NCBI RefSeq assembly: GCF_022603395.1
Contig: NZ_JAIBKA010000001.1
Location: 1-64,000 of the forward strand
Direction of reading: 5' to 3'
Source of the DNA: Desulfoferrobacter suflitae
Lineage (GTDB): Bacteria > Desulfobacterota > Syntrophobacteria > Syntrophobacterales > Syntrophobacteraceae
Length of the DNA: 64,000 nt
The position numbers and the translations under genes were made by a program. The notes below the pieces were generated by a model, which saw nothing but the letters and a program-made list of their open reading frames with translations, did not search any database and was not told the DNA's origin. Numbering within the stretch: position 1 is the first letter of the stretch; every line of letters begins with the position of its first letter. This document shows, piece by piece, positions 32,214-41,219 of this stretch.

Positions 32214-32431
32214 GAGGCCACCTCGAACACGACCACCCTCGGCTTGAGCGATGCCGTGTCGCGCAAATCAATATCATGTTTCTCAGGAGTAAAATTATCA
32301 GGAGGGCCGAGAGTCACTTCATAAGGACCGCTTTCAAGTTCAAGTTTTGTATTCGTGATTCCCATATACTGGCCGTTGATCATCACGCGGCGGGTCCGTG
32401 GAAACAATGCCACCAAATACTCCTTTGCCAT
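32210..32431 (-). CDS. PEGA-like small protein
   Basis: 73 residues from the ATG at 32431, with GGAGAAA before it. A compact beta domain (RVMINGQYMGITNTKLELES then GPYEVTLGPPDNF) resembling a PEGA-type surface domain. It is translated together with the patatin lipoprotein (ATGA overlap). It has no signal peptide of its own, so its location is unclear. Confidence 0.6.
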   Translation of the reverse strand: MAKEYLVALFPRTRRVMINGQYMGITNTKLELESGPYEVTLGPPDNFTPEKHDIDLRDTASLKPRVVVFEVAS

Positions 32432-32774
32432 GATCTTTTCTCCATTTCTCGCGCGGTCATGCAATCTGAGGTTTATTGAAAGCAAACAAGGAAGCGGCGG
32501 ATGTGGTTATGGCTTCCTTGTCCTACGTCCCACAATATTTGATTTGAACAGTCCCAAGTAATCTGATCCCGCCTATCCCGCTATACCTCGCCATGCTTTT
32601 GCACTTTACCCTGCCTACCCCGCGCGCCGGGCGCTAACCGGTCCCAAGACCACGCCGGATAACGGCTGGGCATCAGCGGGGGCGCCGAAGCACCTCCGGA
32701 ATGTCAACATTACTGGTTGTCGCAGCGCCACGAGCCTCGCCGACCACCTGCAGGCCATGGCTCGGCTGCAAGAT

Positions 32775-33209
32775 CTATTCTGCTGATGACGATGCAGACT
32801 CCAGTTCAGAGGCTTTCTTCAGAGCCCATTCAATGGCTTCGTTGTCAAATCCTGGCCTTGAGCGCATAAAAGCGGCCGCCTTTCGGTAGTACTCAGCGGC
32901 CATCCCATTCTGCCCTTGGCTTCATAGACCGTTGCCAGTCCGTCGAGCCCGTCAACATCGTCCGATAGCTGCTCCAATAGCTTGTGACACTGAGCTCTGC
33001 TTCGTCCAGTTTCCCGGCTTGGATGAGATCAATGACACTATTCGATAGGTTGTCCAACTCCCCTCCATTTGGGCATGGATCTGTTTGAAGACATCTGAAG
33101 GAGCCTGCGGCGGCCGGGTACGTTGAGGACCTGTTCGCGCAACAAAATGTTACTTGTACTTCTTTCCACTTCCACAAGGGCAGGGCGCATTGCGGGATAT
33201 CTTACTCAT
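32775..33209 (-). pseudogene. SEC-C protein, copy 2, frameshifted
   Basis: Same gene as at 9665-10099 with the N-terminal SEC-C motif (NAPCPCGSGKKYK) still readable, but several frameshifts separate it from the TPR-like part. Compared with copy 1 most differences are single-base gains or losses. Confidence 0.75.
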
Positions 33210-33369
33210 GGGTAACGCAACTCCTTTGTTGAAAAACCGTTGCCAAACATAGCATCTGGCGCGTCGGGCGCCGGCGGCGGCGCTGCGGGCGGCGCCAGGT
33301 TGGAGTAAATAACTGGCTTTTTCGGAAACCTCTTCGATCATGATCATTCGCTCAAGTGGGAGACGCCAT

Positions 33370-34038
33370 GTTTGCTCCATTTACCCGCTCAGATAATAGA
33401 AATACAGTTTGAATGTGCTGCGAAACAAGATCCGCTGCGGTTTGCCCTCCTGCCCCGTCTGCAATACTCAACCGGATTTGTTCAGGCGGCATCAGGCACG
33501 CCCCCGCAAATTCCGCATTCTATGCGACGCATTGGTCCAGGTGGTAAAATGCCTTGTCATTCGGTGGAAATGCCCCGGCTGCCATAAAGACCTTCACCGA
33601 ACGTAGCCTCCTTCGCGCTTCCTTCAAGCGTTACACCAGCGACGCGATACTTCATCGCTCGGCAAGCTATCTGGAAGATGAGACGTCGACCTATCGGAAG
33701 ACAGTCCTGGAAGAAGGCCTGAGATTTTCCATACCTCACGGACGAAGGAAATACGCCGGTCGATAAAGTCCTCCCACACAACCCTCTACCGCTGGATCGA
33801 CACCTTTGGCCGCTTCAGCAAACCGCGCCGCGCTCTGGACCTCATCTGCTGTAGTTGATCCGGCGACAAAGTCTACCGGGATCTCGCCGCGCTAACGATC
33901 TCCCCAATAAGTTCGTGAAAAACCGCTCGGGAAGAAACCTCAAACGGCTCTCGCCGGCTCGTCCACCTGAGGCGGTATTCCGAGTTGTTTTTGAAAAGCC
34001 TAATTTTTCCTTTGCAACAGTGGCCGCGCCTGGCAAAT
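33370..34038 (+). pseudogene. DUF6431-like protein, copy 2, frameshifted
   Basis: Reads NVLRNKIRCGLPSCPVCNTQ and then, in shifted frames, YLEDETSTYRKTVLEEG and later fragments of the copy 1 protein at 8823-9503. At least four frame breaks are evident. Confidence 0.75.
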
Positions 34039-34078
34039 GATTTATGCTCGCCTCCAACCATAAAACAAAGGAGGCGTT

Positions 34079-35594
34079 ATGAAGCAAAAAGATGAAAATA
34101 GCCCCTGTTCTGGTGCGATCTCCCCGCCCCGTTTCGACGAGGTGGAGCCGGAATCGATCCAGGGATTTTCTCAAAGAGATCTCTCAAAAGGAGATGTCTT
34201 CATGGACGTACCGGCAAGCGCCCTCCTTTCCACCCTCAGGCGAGCGAAGCGCTATCGAACCGGAGGATTCGATGCTCTCGCAAGAAAAGACTGCCATGAC
34301 CGCGGCCATGCCAGGCCGCACCCGCAGAAATCATTGCAACCGCCATCGAGCTTAAATGCGAGCAGCCCAAGCGCTCTGCCACTATCAACCGATTCCTAAA
34401 GGACCCTATGGCGTTACGCTCTCCTGCTCTACTTTGTATCGCCATCTTAAAGGTGTGGCGCAACCCGCCTCAAGCTCGGCGTTGTCAAAAACAAGGTGAG
34501 AAAACGTTGGACCAGAGACCATACCCATGATCTTCTGTTGGGGACTTCGAGGAAGGCCCTTGCGTTGTTTTCGGCCGGGAGGTCCTGCCCACCTATCTTT
34601 CCGCTTTCATCGACTGCCACAGCAGGTATATCGTCGAGGCCCGCTACTACCTGCGCCAAAGCCCGATATCCTCATCGACTCGCTGCTGCGCGCCCTGGCC
34701 AAGCATGGCGCCCCATGAACTCTACCTCGATAACGCCAAGGTCTATCACGCAATCGGCCTCAAGGTTACCTGCTACCGGCTCCACATCCGGCTTCGCCAC
34801 TGGCCGCCGGGACCTTCCCGAGGACTCATTGAGCGCTTTGAGACCGCCCAAGACCGGCGAATCCGAGGTGCGGGCACAAGATGCCATAAGCGCCGAATAT
34901 CCCCAACCGAGCTCAGCGCATGGATCCGGTGGATTATCATAGCTCCATTCATTCCGAGACCGGCGAGACTCCCAAGGACCGCTATCATACCGGACTTTCC
35001 GTCATCCGCCACGTGGAATGGACCAGGTGCTCGCTTCCTTTCTAGAAAGGTCACTTCCGGGTCGTCCACAAGTGATTTTTCCGACATTAGCCTCGATAAG
35101 CGCCCCACTGGGTCGATCCAGCTTTAAGGGAGACAAGGTCTGATTCACTACGATCCCTTCTCGTCTTCAGATAGCGTGAAGATCTTTTCCTGAAAGGCGA
35201 ATACCAGGGATCGGCGTGCTCCATCACCGCGAGGCCGAGCAACCGCCTTTCCCGCAATGCTCGGGGAAAACCCAAGTACAACCTCATCGATCTTCCTCGT
35301 TCGCGAGCACTGGGAGCAGCTCGCCGCAAACACTCGCGGCATCGATTACCGTAAGGTCGTCTCCGTGCGGCCGTGGCCGTTTCATGCCTTTGTCAGAGCC
35401 TTTGCCCGGCTGCTCGGAAAAGAAGTGGGCATCTCCGCCTTCACGGCACAGGAGCTCGAAACGCTCAAAAAACTCTACAATCAAAACGTTCAGCTCACAG
35501 AATCCGTGCTCACGCAGGCCTTTGCCCGAGTGCCTAACAAGTCGTTCCCCCACCTCGTCGGTGAGCTCAAACAAACTTACAGCAAAAGAGTAAC
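34079..35594 (+). pseudogene. DDE transposase, copy 2, frameshifted
   Basis: Starts MKQKDEN like copy 1 and ends in LVGELKQTYSKR near the equivalent stop. Catalytic regions are recognisable in separate frames (LYLDNAKVYHAIGLK near 34715) but are broken by repeated small indels. Non-functional as written. The last 300 bases (35300-35590) are intact and nearly identical to copy 1. Confidence 0.8.
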
Positions 35595-35620
35595 CACCAT
35601 GTTCCCTTGATCATTTCAAA

Positions 35621-36225
35621 ATGAACAGCCATCCCTTCCAGGAACGCTCCGTGGAATGGATCCTCAACGACCACCGCATCTCCCGTCCCCGGCCAAGACC
35701 TCGACTACCTTCGCCCGGCAAGGGGACCCTGGCCCTCCTCATCGGACCAACCGGTGCCGGAAAATCCACACTCTTAAGGCTCTTCATCCATAACCTCTCT
35801 AAAAACCGCTACCGCCCCGTTTATCTCCACTTCAACGGAATCCCGTCATCCAGCCTGCTTCGCAACTAATCAGACCTTCAGTTGGGAGTAGCTTTCCCCG
35901 GCGAGGCAAGGATCATCTTTACAAATTTCCGATCGCACCGCAAAAGAAGATCTCAACGGTGCTTATCATCGACGAAGCCCACCTTATAGATCCGCAAGCT
36001 TTGACCGATCTGCGCCTCCTGGTTAGCTCAGCCCTCGATACCGATACTCCCGTAAAGATCGTCCTCAGCGGTCAGGAGCCCCTCGCCAAGCTCCTTGCCC
36101 GTGCCTCTCTTAGCGATCTTGTCAACCGAATCACCGTCCGATGTCACCTCGGCGCCTTAACCTCGGACCAGACCACCTCCTACATCGACTCCAGGATGCG
36201 TTTCGCGCGGAGCAACGATCCTTGA
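35621..36225 (+). pseudogene. AAA ATPase, copy 2, truncated
   Basis: Keeps Walker A GPTGAGKST and Walker B LIIDEAHLIDP in two frames and then ends abruptly at RMRFARSNDP where copy 1 continues for 67 residues. The break marks where the element was cut by a rearrangement. Confidence 0.82.
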
Positions 36226-36243
36226 GTTCGAATCAATTCGAGC

Positions 36244-37764
36244 TCACCCTACCACCCGCAGAGCCTTGGCCATGTAGTCGGCACGACGTTCAAAGCGGTC
36301 ACGAGGAACGCCAATCTGCTGTTTCCAGTATTTCTCGTCGCTCATGAAGGTCGCTAAACCAACAACATCGTTGGCGACGACTAAGGGTTGTACCCGTTTA
36401 CGTGTGAAGGGCGTGTAATCGCCTCGATAGCGCAAGTCTACAAGAATGTCTTTGATGGCTGGATGAAGTTGCTCCCAATCCGTCCCCCCATAGGTTCGAA
36501 CCGCGCTGCTCTTGTTGCATATCCGTTCCACATCAGCAGAGTGCTCAGCGTATGTGATCTCAAACAGAGCCTTTTGCTGTGTTGGAGTAATAATTGCATT
36601 CCCAAGCCCTTGGCGGAGAATGTATTGGTTGGCTGCATCGCCTTTGAGTCCCGCCGCCCCTGCGAATTTTTCCGCCAGTTCGGGATCAAGGCCGGATTTG
36701 GTCAAGTCTGCAAGGATCTGCGACTGCTTTTTGCTTTTCAGGTCGTAACCGCGACCAAGTGTGACACCGGAGCTATTCGAGGGAACGTGTGGCCTGCGGC
36801 TGAAGTAGAGACCGCTGATTTCCTGTCCCTCTGCATCGAAGGTCAGCTGCCCCGCATCTACGATGAAATCATTACTCACTGATGATAGTGGCTTTATCGT
36901 CGGCGCTTCCTCAGGAAACCCTTTTTCAATTTCAATATGGCGTAGCCGCATTGTATTCTTGCGACCAAGCTTTGTGATCAGGCATCGTTCCTTGGTCAGG
37001 CCCATTATGCGGGTCCCTCGCTCTCGTCCCCTGTCCCGGTAATCAATGCTGGCGTTGACCACATCGCATGGCTTGTCCTTCGGATATACCCGGCCATCCA
37101 GGTCTACACCGGAAAAAGGACCGACGTACAAATTGACATGCCTCAGACGATTGCTCTCCAAGTCACCGTTCCAGTAAATCAAGATATCTCCAGCTTGCCA
37201 TGGCTCATTGTCGGCAACCTTTCGTAGAAACTCATTTGGTCGGAAGTAATTAGCGGCATGAGGCGATTTGAAGGACGTTCCTTGTGGTGCGTCTACAGTC
37301 CACTCAATTTCTCGAATGCCTGCAGCTTTCAGGCAAATATAGACAAGATCGGCACAAACTATGTCCTTATGATGGAGGTGGTACAGATCGTGTCGATAGT
37401 TCCATCCACAGCAACACTTCTGAAAAACCTCTGGCAGATTGTCAAATACAGTCGTGTCTTCTCCAAGCATTCGAAGTGCCTGCTGCACCAGCGCCATCCT
37501 CTTTGAGGATTCTCTGTCAAAATCTGGGATGAGTGACCGTAAGCCGGTTGCCTGAGGCCCATCATCCTGAATGTGAATAAGTGCACCCCATACGTATCCT
37601 TGCAAATCCCCGACAGACACATGGTACCAGTCTCCTTCGCTTCGCAGGATCTGCATTGCAAAGCCTTTTGGCAATGTTCTCAAAATGGGACTGGATGTGG
37701 AAGGTTCTTGACGCAGTCTGAGGCTCCCCGAGCGTGTCACCACAATTCCAATTCGGATTGCCAT
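36244..37764 (-). CDS. SH3b / NlpC-like / lysozyme-like peptidoglycan protein
   Basis: 506 residues in three parts. Residues 1-66 are a bacterial SH3b domain (VTRSGSLRLRQEPST, YHVSVGDLQGYVW) for wall binding. Residues about 75-260 resemble an NlpC/DUF1287-like amidase, with CADLVYICLKAAG and the His in RHVNLYVGPF as possible Cys/His pair. Residues about 330-500 resemble the pesticin/T4-lysozyme-like fold (SGVTLGRGYDLKSKKQSQIL, then WEQLHPAIKDILVDLRYRGD). There is no signal peptide. AAAAGGAGG precedes the ATG. This could be an effector or phage-type lysin. Its stop lies just beside the broken transposon. Confidence 0.78.
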   Translation of the reverse strand: MAIRIGIVVTRSGSLRLRQEPSTSSPILRTLPKGFAMQILRSEGDWYHVSVGDLQGYVWGALIHIQDDGPQATGLRSLIPDFDRESSKRMALVQQALRMLGEDTTVFDNLPEVFQKCCCGWNYRHDLYHLHHKDIVCADLVYICLKAAGIREIEWTVDAPQGTSFKSPHAANYFRPNEFLRKVADNEPWQAGDILIYWNGDLESNRLRHVNLYVGPFSGVDLDGRVYPKDKPCDVVNASIDYRDRGRERGTRIMGLTKERCLITKLGRKNTMRLRHIEIEKGFPEEAPTIKPLSSVSNDFIVDAGQLTFDAEGQEISGLYFSRRPHVPSNSSGVTLGRGYDLKSKKQSQILADLTKSGLDPELAEKFAGAAGLKGDAANQYILRQGLGNAIITPTQQKALFEITYAEHSADVERICNKSSAVRTYGGTDWEQLHPAIKDILVDLRYRGDYTPFTRKRVQPLVVANDVVGLATFMSDEKYWKQQIGVPRDRFERRADYMAKALRVVG

Positions 37765-39104
37765 AACAACCTCCTTTTTGAAGGCTTTCCGTAATTACAA
37801 TTAGGCGGAAGGCAATTATCCTATTGAAATAAATATTTTTACCCTAAAGCGACGTTCGATGAATCTCTGAACGTGGACAAGATAATAAGGTGGCAATAGC
37901 AAACAAGAGTTTCCGAGGGAGGCAGCGAAATCGGCATTTCACATCATTCTTGCTTGCGCTGCAATGGCTTTTACTTTTTGTTTTTCCTCCGATGCTTTGG
38001 CATTTGGTGTTTGGTTTGTTTTTTAACATCCGGATATACAATCACTTATCTGGTAGATTCAACCTAACGCCTTCGTCTTTTTTCATTCCTTACATCTGCA
38101 GCACAAATCAATCGATTATTCAATAGGTACATTTGCCTATTTTGATGTCAGTAATTTTGCCTATGCGTAAGATTGCTCAATTGCCTTTGCGACCAATCGA
38201 TGAATTCCAAATTAAACAAGAGTAGATATGGATCATACCCTTTTGGACTGTCCTTTTTATTCCAGAAGATCGTATTTCAGATCAGCGGGCGAAACTAAAT
38301 TGTGCACGAAATATCGATCTGGAAGCATTGACCCTATTTCATTTGGCAACCCCGGTCAGGGCATTTTTCCCTTTATCGAAGCCTCAATTGATCATGCGCG
38401 GCACAGCCAACGATGTGCAAGGAATCGAGCGGCATCAGCATTGGTCGTATTCAACGTATGTCACTTCGAGAGATCAGCTGGGTAAAAAATGGAATAAATA
38501 TGTGCGTCCGATTGAACAATTAATTTCAGCAAGCAGTGTGCCAATTCTATGCGCGTGCACGCTGCCGTGCCATGGAGGCCGCAGGCCAAGATCACCACAG
38601 GTTCCACCGTTGGTGATTTATTTGAATCTAGCTGGTAAGAAGTGTCATCACAATTTACAGTTGGCAACTCAGTTGATGTTTTTCGTGACGCAGCCTGGAG
38701 AGAATCCTCCCACCGTCGCTTTCCTTGCCGTTCCTTCGACTACAAAAACTTTCTCCGCCTCAAAACATGAACAGTATATGCAGATACACAAGGAAGTGAG
38801 CCAGTCAAAAAATGGCCATGCCAAGTCGATGACTCTTTTGTAGTTTCTTAGTCGTTCAGCGATCAATAAAAAAACATTGGCACACATTCCAGCCGATCCC
38901 GTCAGTTCATATTCACTTCATTGCGGCCGATGTTTTCGGTAGAATCCGTTCGCGAATTGGTTTGATTCCGGTTGGACATTTCGGGACCGAGAGAAACTGA
39001 GAAGATAAATTCTACCCACAAGCAGGATTGAGGCAATACTCTCGGTCACTCCGCTTTAAGTATTGGTTTATACCTCAATAAATTCCGGCAGAGGTGTCGT
39101 ATTT
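37765..39104. other. AT-rich non-coding stretch with ATAGG dyads
   Basis: About 1.3 kb with no convincing gene; one frame of 171 codons (38328-38843) has poor codon character and no ribosome site. It contains the dyad AATAGG-TACATTTG-CCTATT (38122-38141) and further half sites (TTTTGCCTAT near 38155, ggcaattatcctatt near 37813), which recur at 47885-47902. Confidence 0.55.
38122..38141. promoter_or_regulatory. ATAGG-N8-CCTAT dyad, site 1
   Basis: AATAGG, 8 bases (tacatttg), CCTATT. The same arms, spacing and near-identical centre occur at 47885-47902, and half sites lie nearby. The shape suits a dimeric regulator; which one is unknown. Confidence 0.4.
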
Positions 39105-40103
39105 ATGGCACAGCGCGATGACATCGAAAGGTACAGGTTCAGGAACCTTCACCCCAATGTTCTTATCGGGACTGCAAGTGACAGGTATTGGGGCTGGCTC
39201 GGCCAGATCTACACGCCGGAAAAGTACCAGGGAAGGATAACCAAAAGAACCAACAAGGTCGGCGGGAAAACCTTCCCGGAAGAGGTGCTGCCTGTCGATA
39301 GTGTAAAAGAATACTTCGAGCACTTCGGCGTGCTTGAGATCGATTACACTTTCTATCGACCGCTGCTCGATGAAAAGGGCGAGCCCACACAGACCCATCG
39401 CGTGCTCGCAGCCTATAGAGAATATATCAGGGACCGAGATTCTGTCGTGTTGAAGGTTCCACAGCTTGTCTTTGCGCAGAAGCTCAAGCGCGGCAATCGG
39501 TTCGTCGAAAACGATTCATATCTTGATCCGGACGTTTTCACGCGACAATTCTACCGGCCGGCCGTCAAGATCCTTGGAAAAAGCATGGCCGGCCTCATCT
39601 TTGAGCAGGAGTACCAGAGAAAGGATGAACGGATTTCCGCAAAAGAGATGGGCATGCAGCTTGACGCGTTCTTCTCCAAAATACCAAAGGATACGAGATA
39701 CCATATTGAGCTCAGAACAGCGTCCTATCTTGACAGGGCCGTGTTTGAAGTCTTCGCGAAGCATGGAGTCGGCCAGGTGCTCTCTCACTGGACGTGGCTG
39801 CCGCCTCTAAGAAGGCAATTCGCAAAAGCGGGCAGACGGTTTTTCAACTCGGGAAAGCAGGCGATAGTCAGGCTGATGACGCCTCGCGACGTGCGCTATG
39901 AGGACGCTTATGCAAAGGCGCATCCTTTCGACAAGATAGTCGACGGTATGCTCAGCCGGGAGATGATCGAGGACACAGCCGTCCTGATGCACGCCGCGGT
40001 CAAGCGCGATGTGAGGATGAATGTCATTATCAACAACCGGGCCGGCGGCAACGCCCCCATGATCGCGCAGAGGATTGCAGGAAGTTTTATTGCGAAAAGA
40101 TAG
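39105..40103 (+). CDS. DUF72-family protein
   Basis: 332 residues from the ATG at 39105 with GAGGTG before it. It carries the DUF72 landmarks: IGTASDRYWGWLGQIYTPEK near residue 19, YFEHFGVLEIDYTFYRPLLD near 67, and YHIELRTASYLDRAVFEVFA near 210. The DUF72 (YecE-like) TIM barrel has no settled reaction. It stands alone and converges with the IHF-like gene. Ordinary chromosomal gene. Confidence 0.85.
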   Translation: MAQRDDIERYRFRNLHPNVLIGTASDRYWGWLGQIYTPEKYQGRITKRTNKVGGKTFPEEVLPVDSVKEYFEHFGVLEIDYTFYRPLLDEKGEPTQTHRVLAAYREYIRDRDSVVLKVPQLVFAQKLKRGNRFVENDSYLDPDVFTRQFYRPAVKILGKSMAGLIFEQEYQRKDERISAKEMGMQLDAFFSKIPKDTRYHIELRTASYLDRAVFEVFAKHGVGQVLSHWTWLPPLRRQFAKAGRRFFNSGKQAIVRLMTPRDVRYEDAYAKAHPFDKIVDGMLSREMIEDTAVLMHAAVKRDVRMNVIINNRAGGNAPMIAQRIAGSFIAKR

Positions 40104-40133
40104 TCGCCTTCGACCACTGGCTGCTTGTCATTG

Positions 40134-40427
40134 TCACCCCGCTTCTTCATTGACAGCGTCCCTCAAGATACCGGAACATTTGAAGGTGACCACCTTGCGC
40201 GAACCGAGCACCATGGGCTCACCGGTTTGCGGATTCCGTCCCCGCCGCTGGTGTTTCTCGCGCACACAAAATTTTCCAAACCCGGATATGAGCACATCTT
40301 CGCCGGATTCCAGCGATTTTTTGACCAGATCGAAAAGAGTATCGACGATCCGGGCGCAATCGCTTTTCGTAAACATGTTTTTGGCAAAAAGCTTCTCCAC
40401 GATCCGGGCCTTGGTCAGCGTTGCCAC
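40134..40427 (-). CDS. IHF-like DNA-bending protein
   Basis: 97 residues from the GTG at 40427 with GAGGAGG upstream. Typical IHF/HU: ATLTKARIVEKLFAKNMF, the SGFGKFCVREKHQRRGRNPQ core with the DNA-intercalating R-N-P-Q-T-G loop, and RKVVTFKCS at the end. It bends DNA and would affect recombination and transcription. It follows, by about 30 bases, the frameshifted small gene at 40459-40775, so the two are probably an operon. Confidence 0.88.
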   Translation of the reverse strand: MATLTKARIVEKLFAKNMFTKSDCARIVDTLFDLVKKSLESGEDVLISGFGKFCVREKHQRRGRNPQTGEPMVLGSRKVVTFKCSGILRDAVNEEAG

Positions 40428-40458
40428 ACATCCTCCTCGTCCACCTGGCGGTGACATC

Positions 40459-40775
40459 TCAAATAATTTTTCGCCGGGTGCTCAGTGCTTCCTCGTCATC
40501 GAATTCGCCCATCACATACAGCCTTATCTTATTGCTTCGCGGGAATTCCTTGCGGATGAGGCTTTTCAGCAGTTTCCCCAGTTTATCGCCGGTCACGGTG
40601 AATCTTTCATTGAAGTAGCCGTTTTCGATACCTTGAACTCCCGTTCGCTATTTTTTACGATGATAACCGACCTGTTTCGTTTGTAGGTGCGCAAATCCAG
40701 ACAATGACCTGTGGATAGCTTCTTCAGCTTGTCGTGAACCGCTTCGACGATTTTGGTCTTGTCGATCATTGGCAA
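40459..40775 (-). pseudogene. Small protein upstream of the IHF-like gene, frameshifted
   Basis: The first frame reads MPMIDKTKIVEAVHDKLKK and then LRTYKRNRSVIIVKNSER; adding one base after AAGGT near 40630 links it to IENGYFNERFTVTGDKLGKL and a KKI-RLYVMGEFDDEEAL end, giving a coherent protein of about 105 residues. One-base loss breaks it as written. Linked to the IHF-like gene downstream. Family unknown; charged and helical/beta. Confidence 0.55.
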
Positions 40776-41219
40776 CCACCCGTGAACAGCGGTGTCATTA
40801 GTTTGCAGTGCAACTGCTCATATCTTTTTTCTTGGGCAAGGATTAGATCACTATTTTGCCGGAGTCAAATGATATGGCATGGAACGATTTTGTGGTACAT
40901 TCTTTCACCTCAACTATTATTTCAATCAGGAGGGAGCTATAGGCCGGGTCCTCAATCGGGTTTGGCCGGACTTTTTCATCACACTGTTGATGCCTCTGTT
41001 CATGCCGAGCTTGCCTTTCTCCGGACACGGTTATGAGAGACACCCCGGGAAGTACCCGCTGCAGATACTGCATCAAAACATTGGTGCCAGGATGAAGTTC
41101 AGGGAAATTCTTGAAGAAGATTATCATACCTTCCTGCGGAACCTGGAAGTGTCCCACGGCACGGTATTGAACAACGGCTAGGTAGCTCGCGAGAGCGCAC
41201 CGCTACCAACCAAATCCGC
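40776..41219. other. Gap with a possible gene remnant
   Basis: A plus-strand frame of 100 codons (40879-41181) shows protein-like composition (YYFNQEGAIGRVLNRVW, HPGKYPLQILHQNIGARMKF, EEDYHTFLRNLEVSHG), and a second frame covers part of it, suggesting a decayed gene of unknown family. The rest is featureless. Confidence 0.4.

Larger units (their letters stand above)
32517..36225 (+). mobile_element. Damaged second copy of the Tn7/IS21-like transposon
   Basis: Inverted relative to copy 1 and sharing its right end (CCTACGTCCCACAATATTTG, starting near 32521). The gene order is the same (SEC-C, DUF6431, transposase, AAA) with high base identity, but with many single-base insertions and deletions. 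It breaks off inside the AAA gene after RMRFARSND, so the CHC2 gene and left end are missing. It now ends at a palindrome (36223-36246) next to the lysozyme-like gene. Confidence 0.82.

Noticed and set aside
36223..36246. GTTCGAATC resembling a tRNA T-arm
   Set aside because: It is part of an 11-base palindrome at the transposon break; no acceptor or anticodon arm is present.
38328..38843. 171-codon frame in the AT-rich gap
   Set aside because: No ribosome site, no recognisable motif and unbalanced composition; the region looks non-coding.
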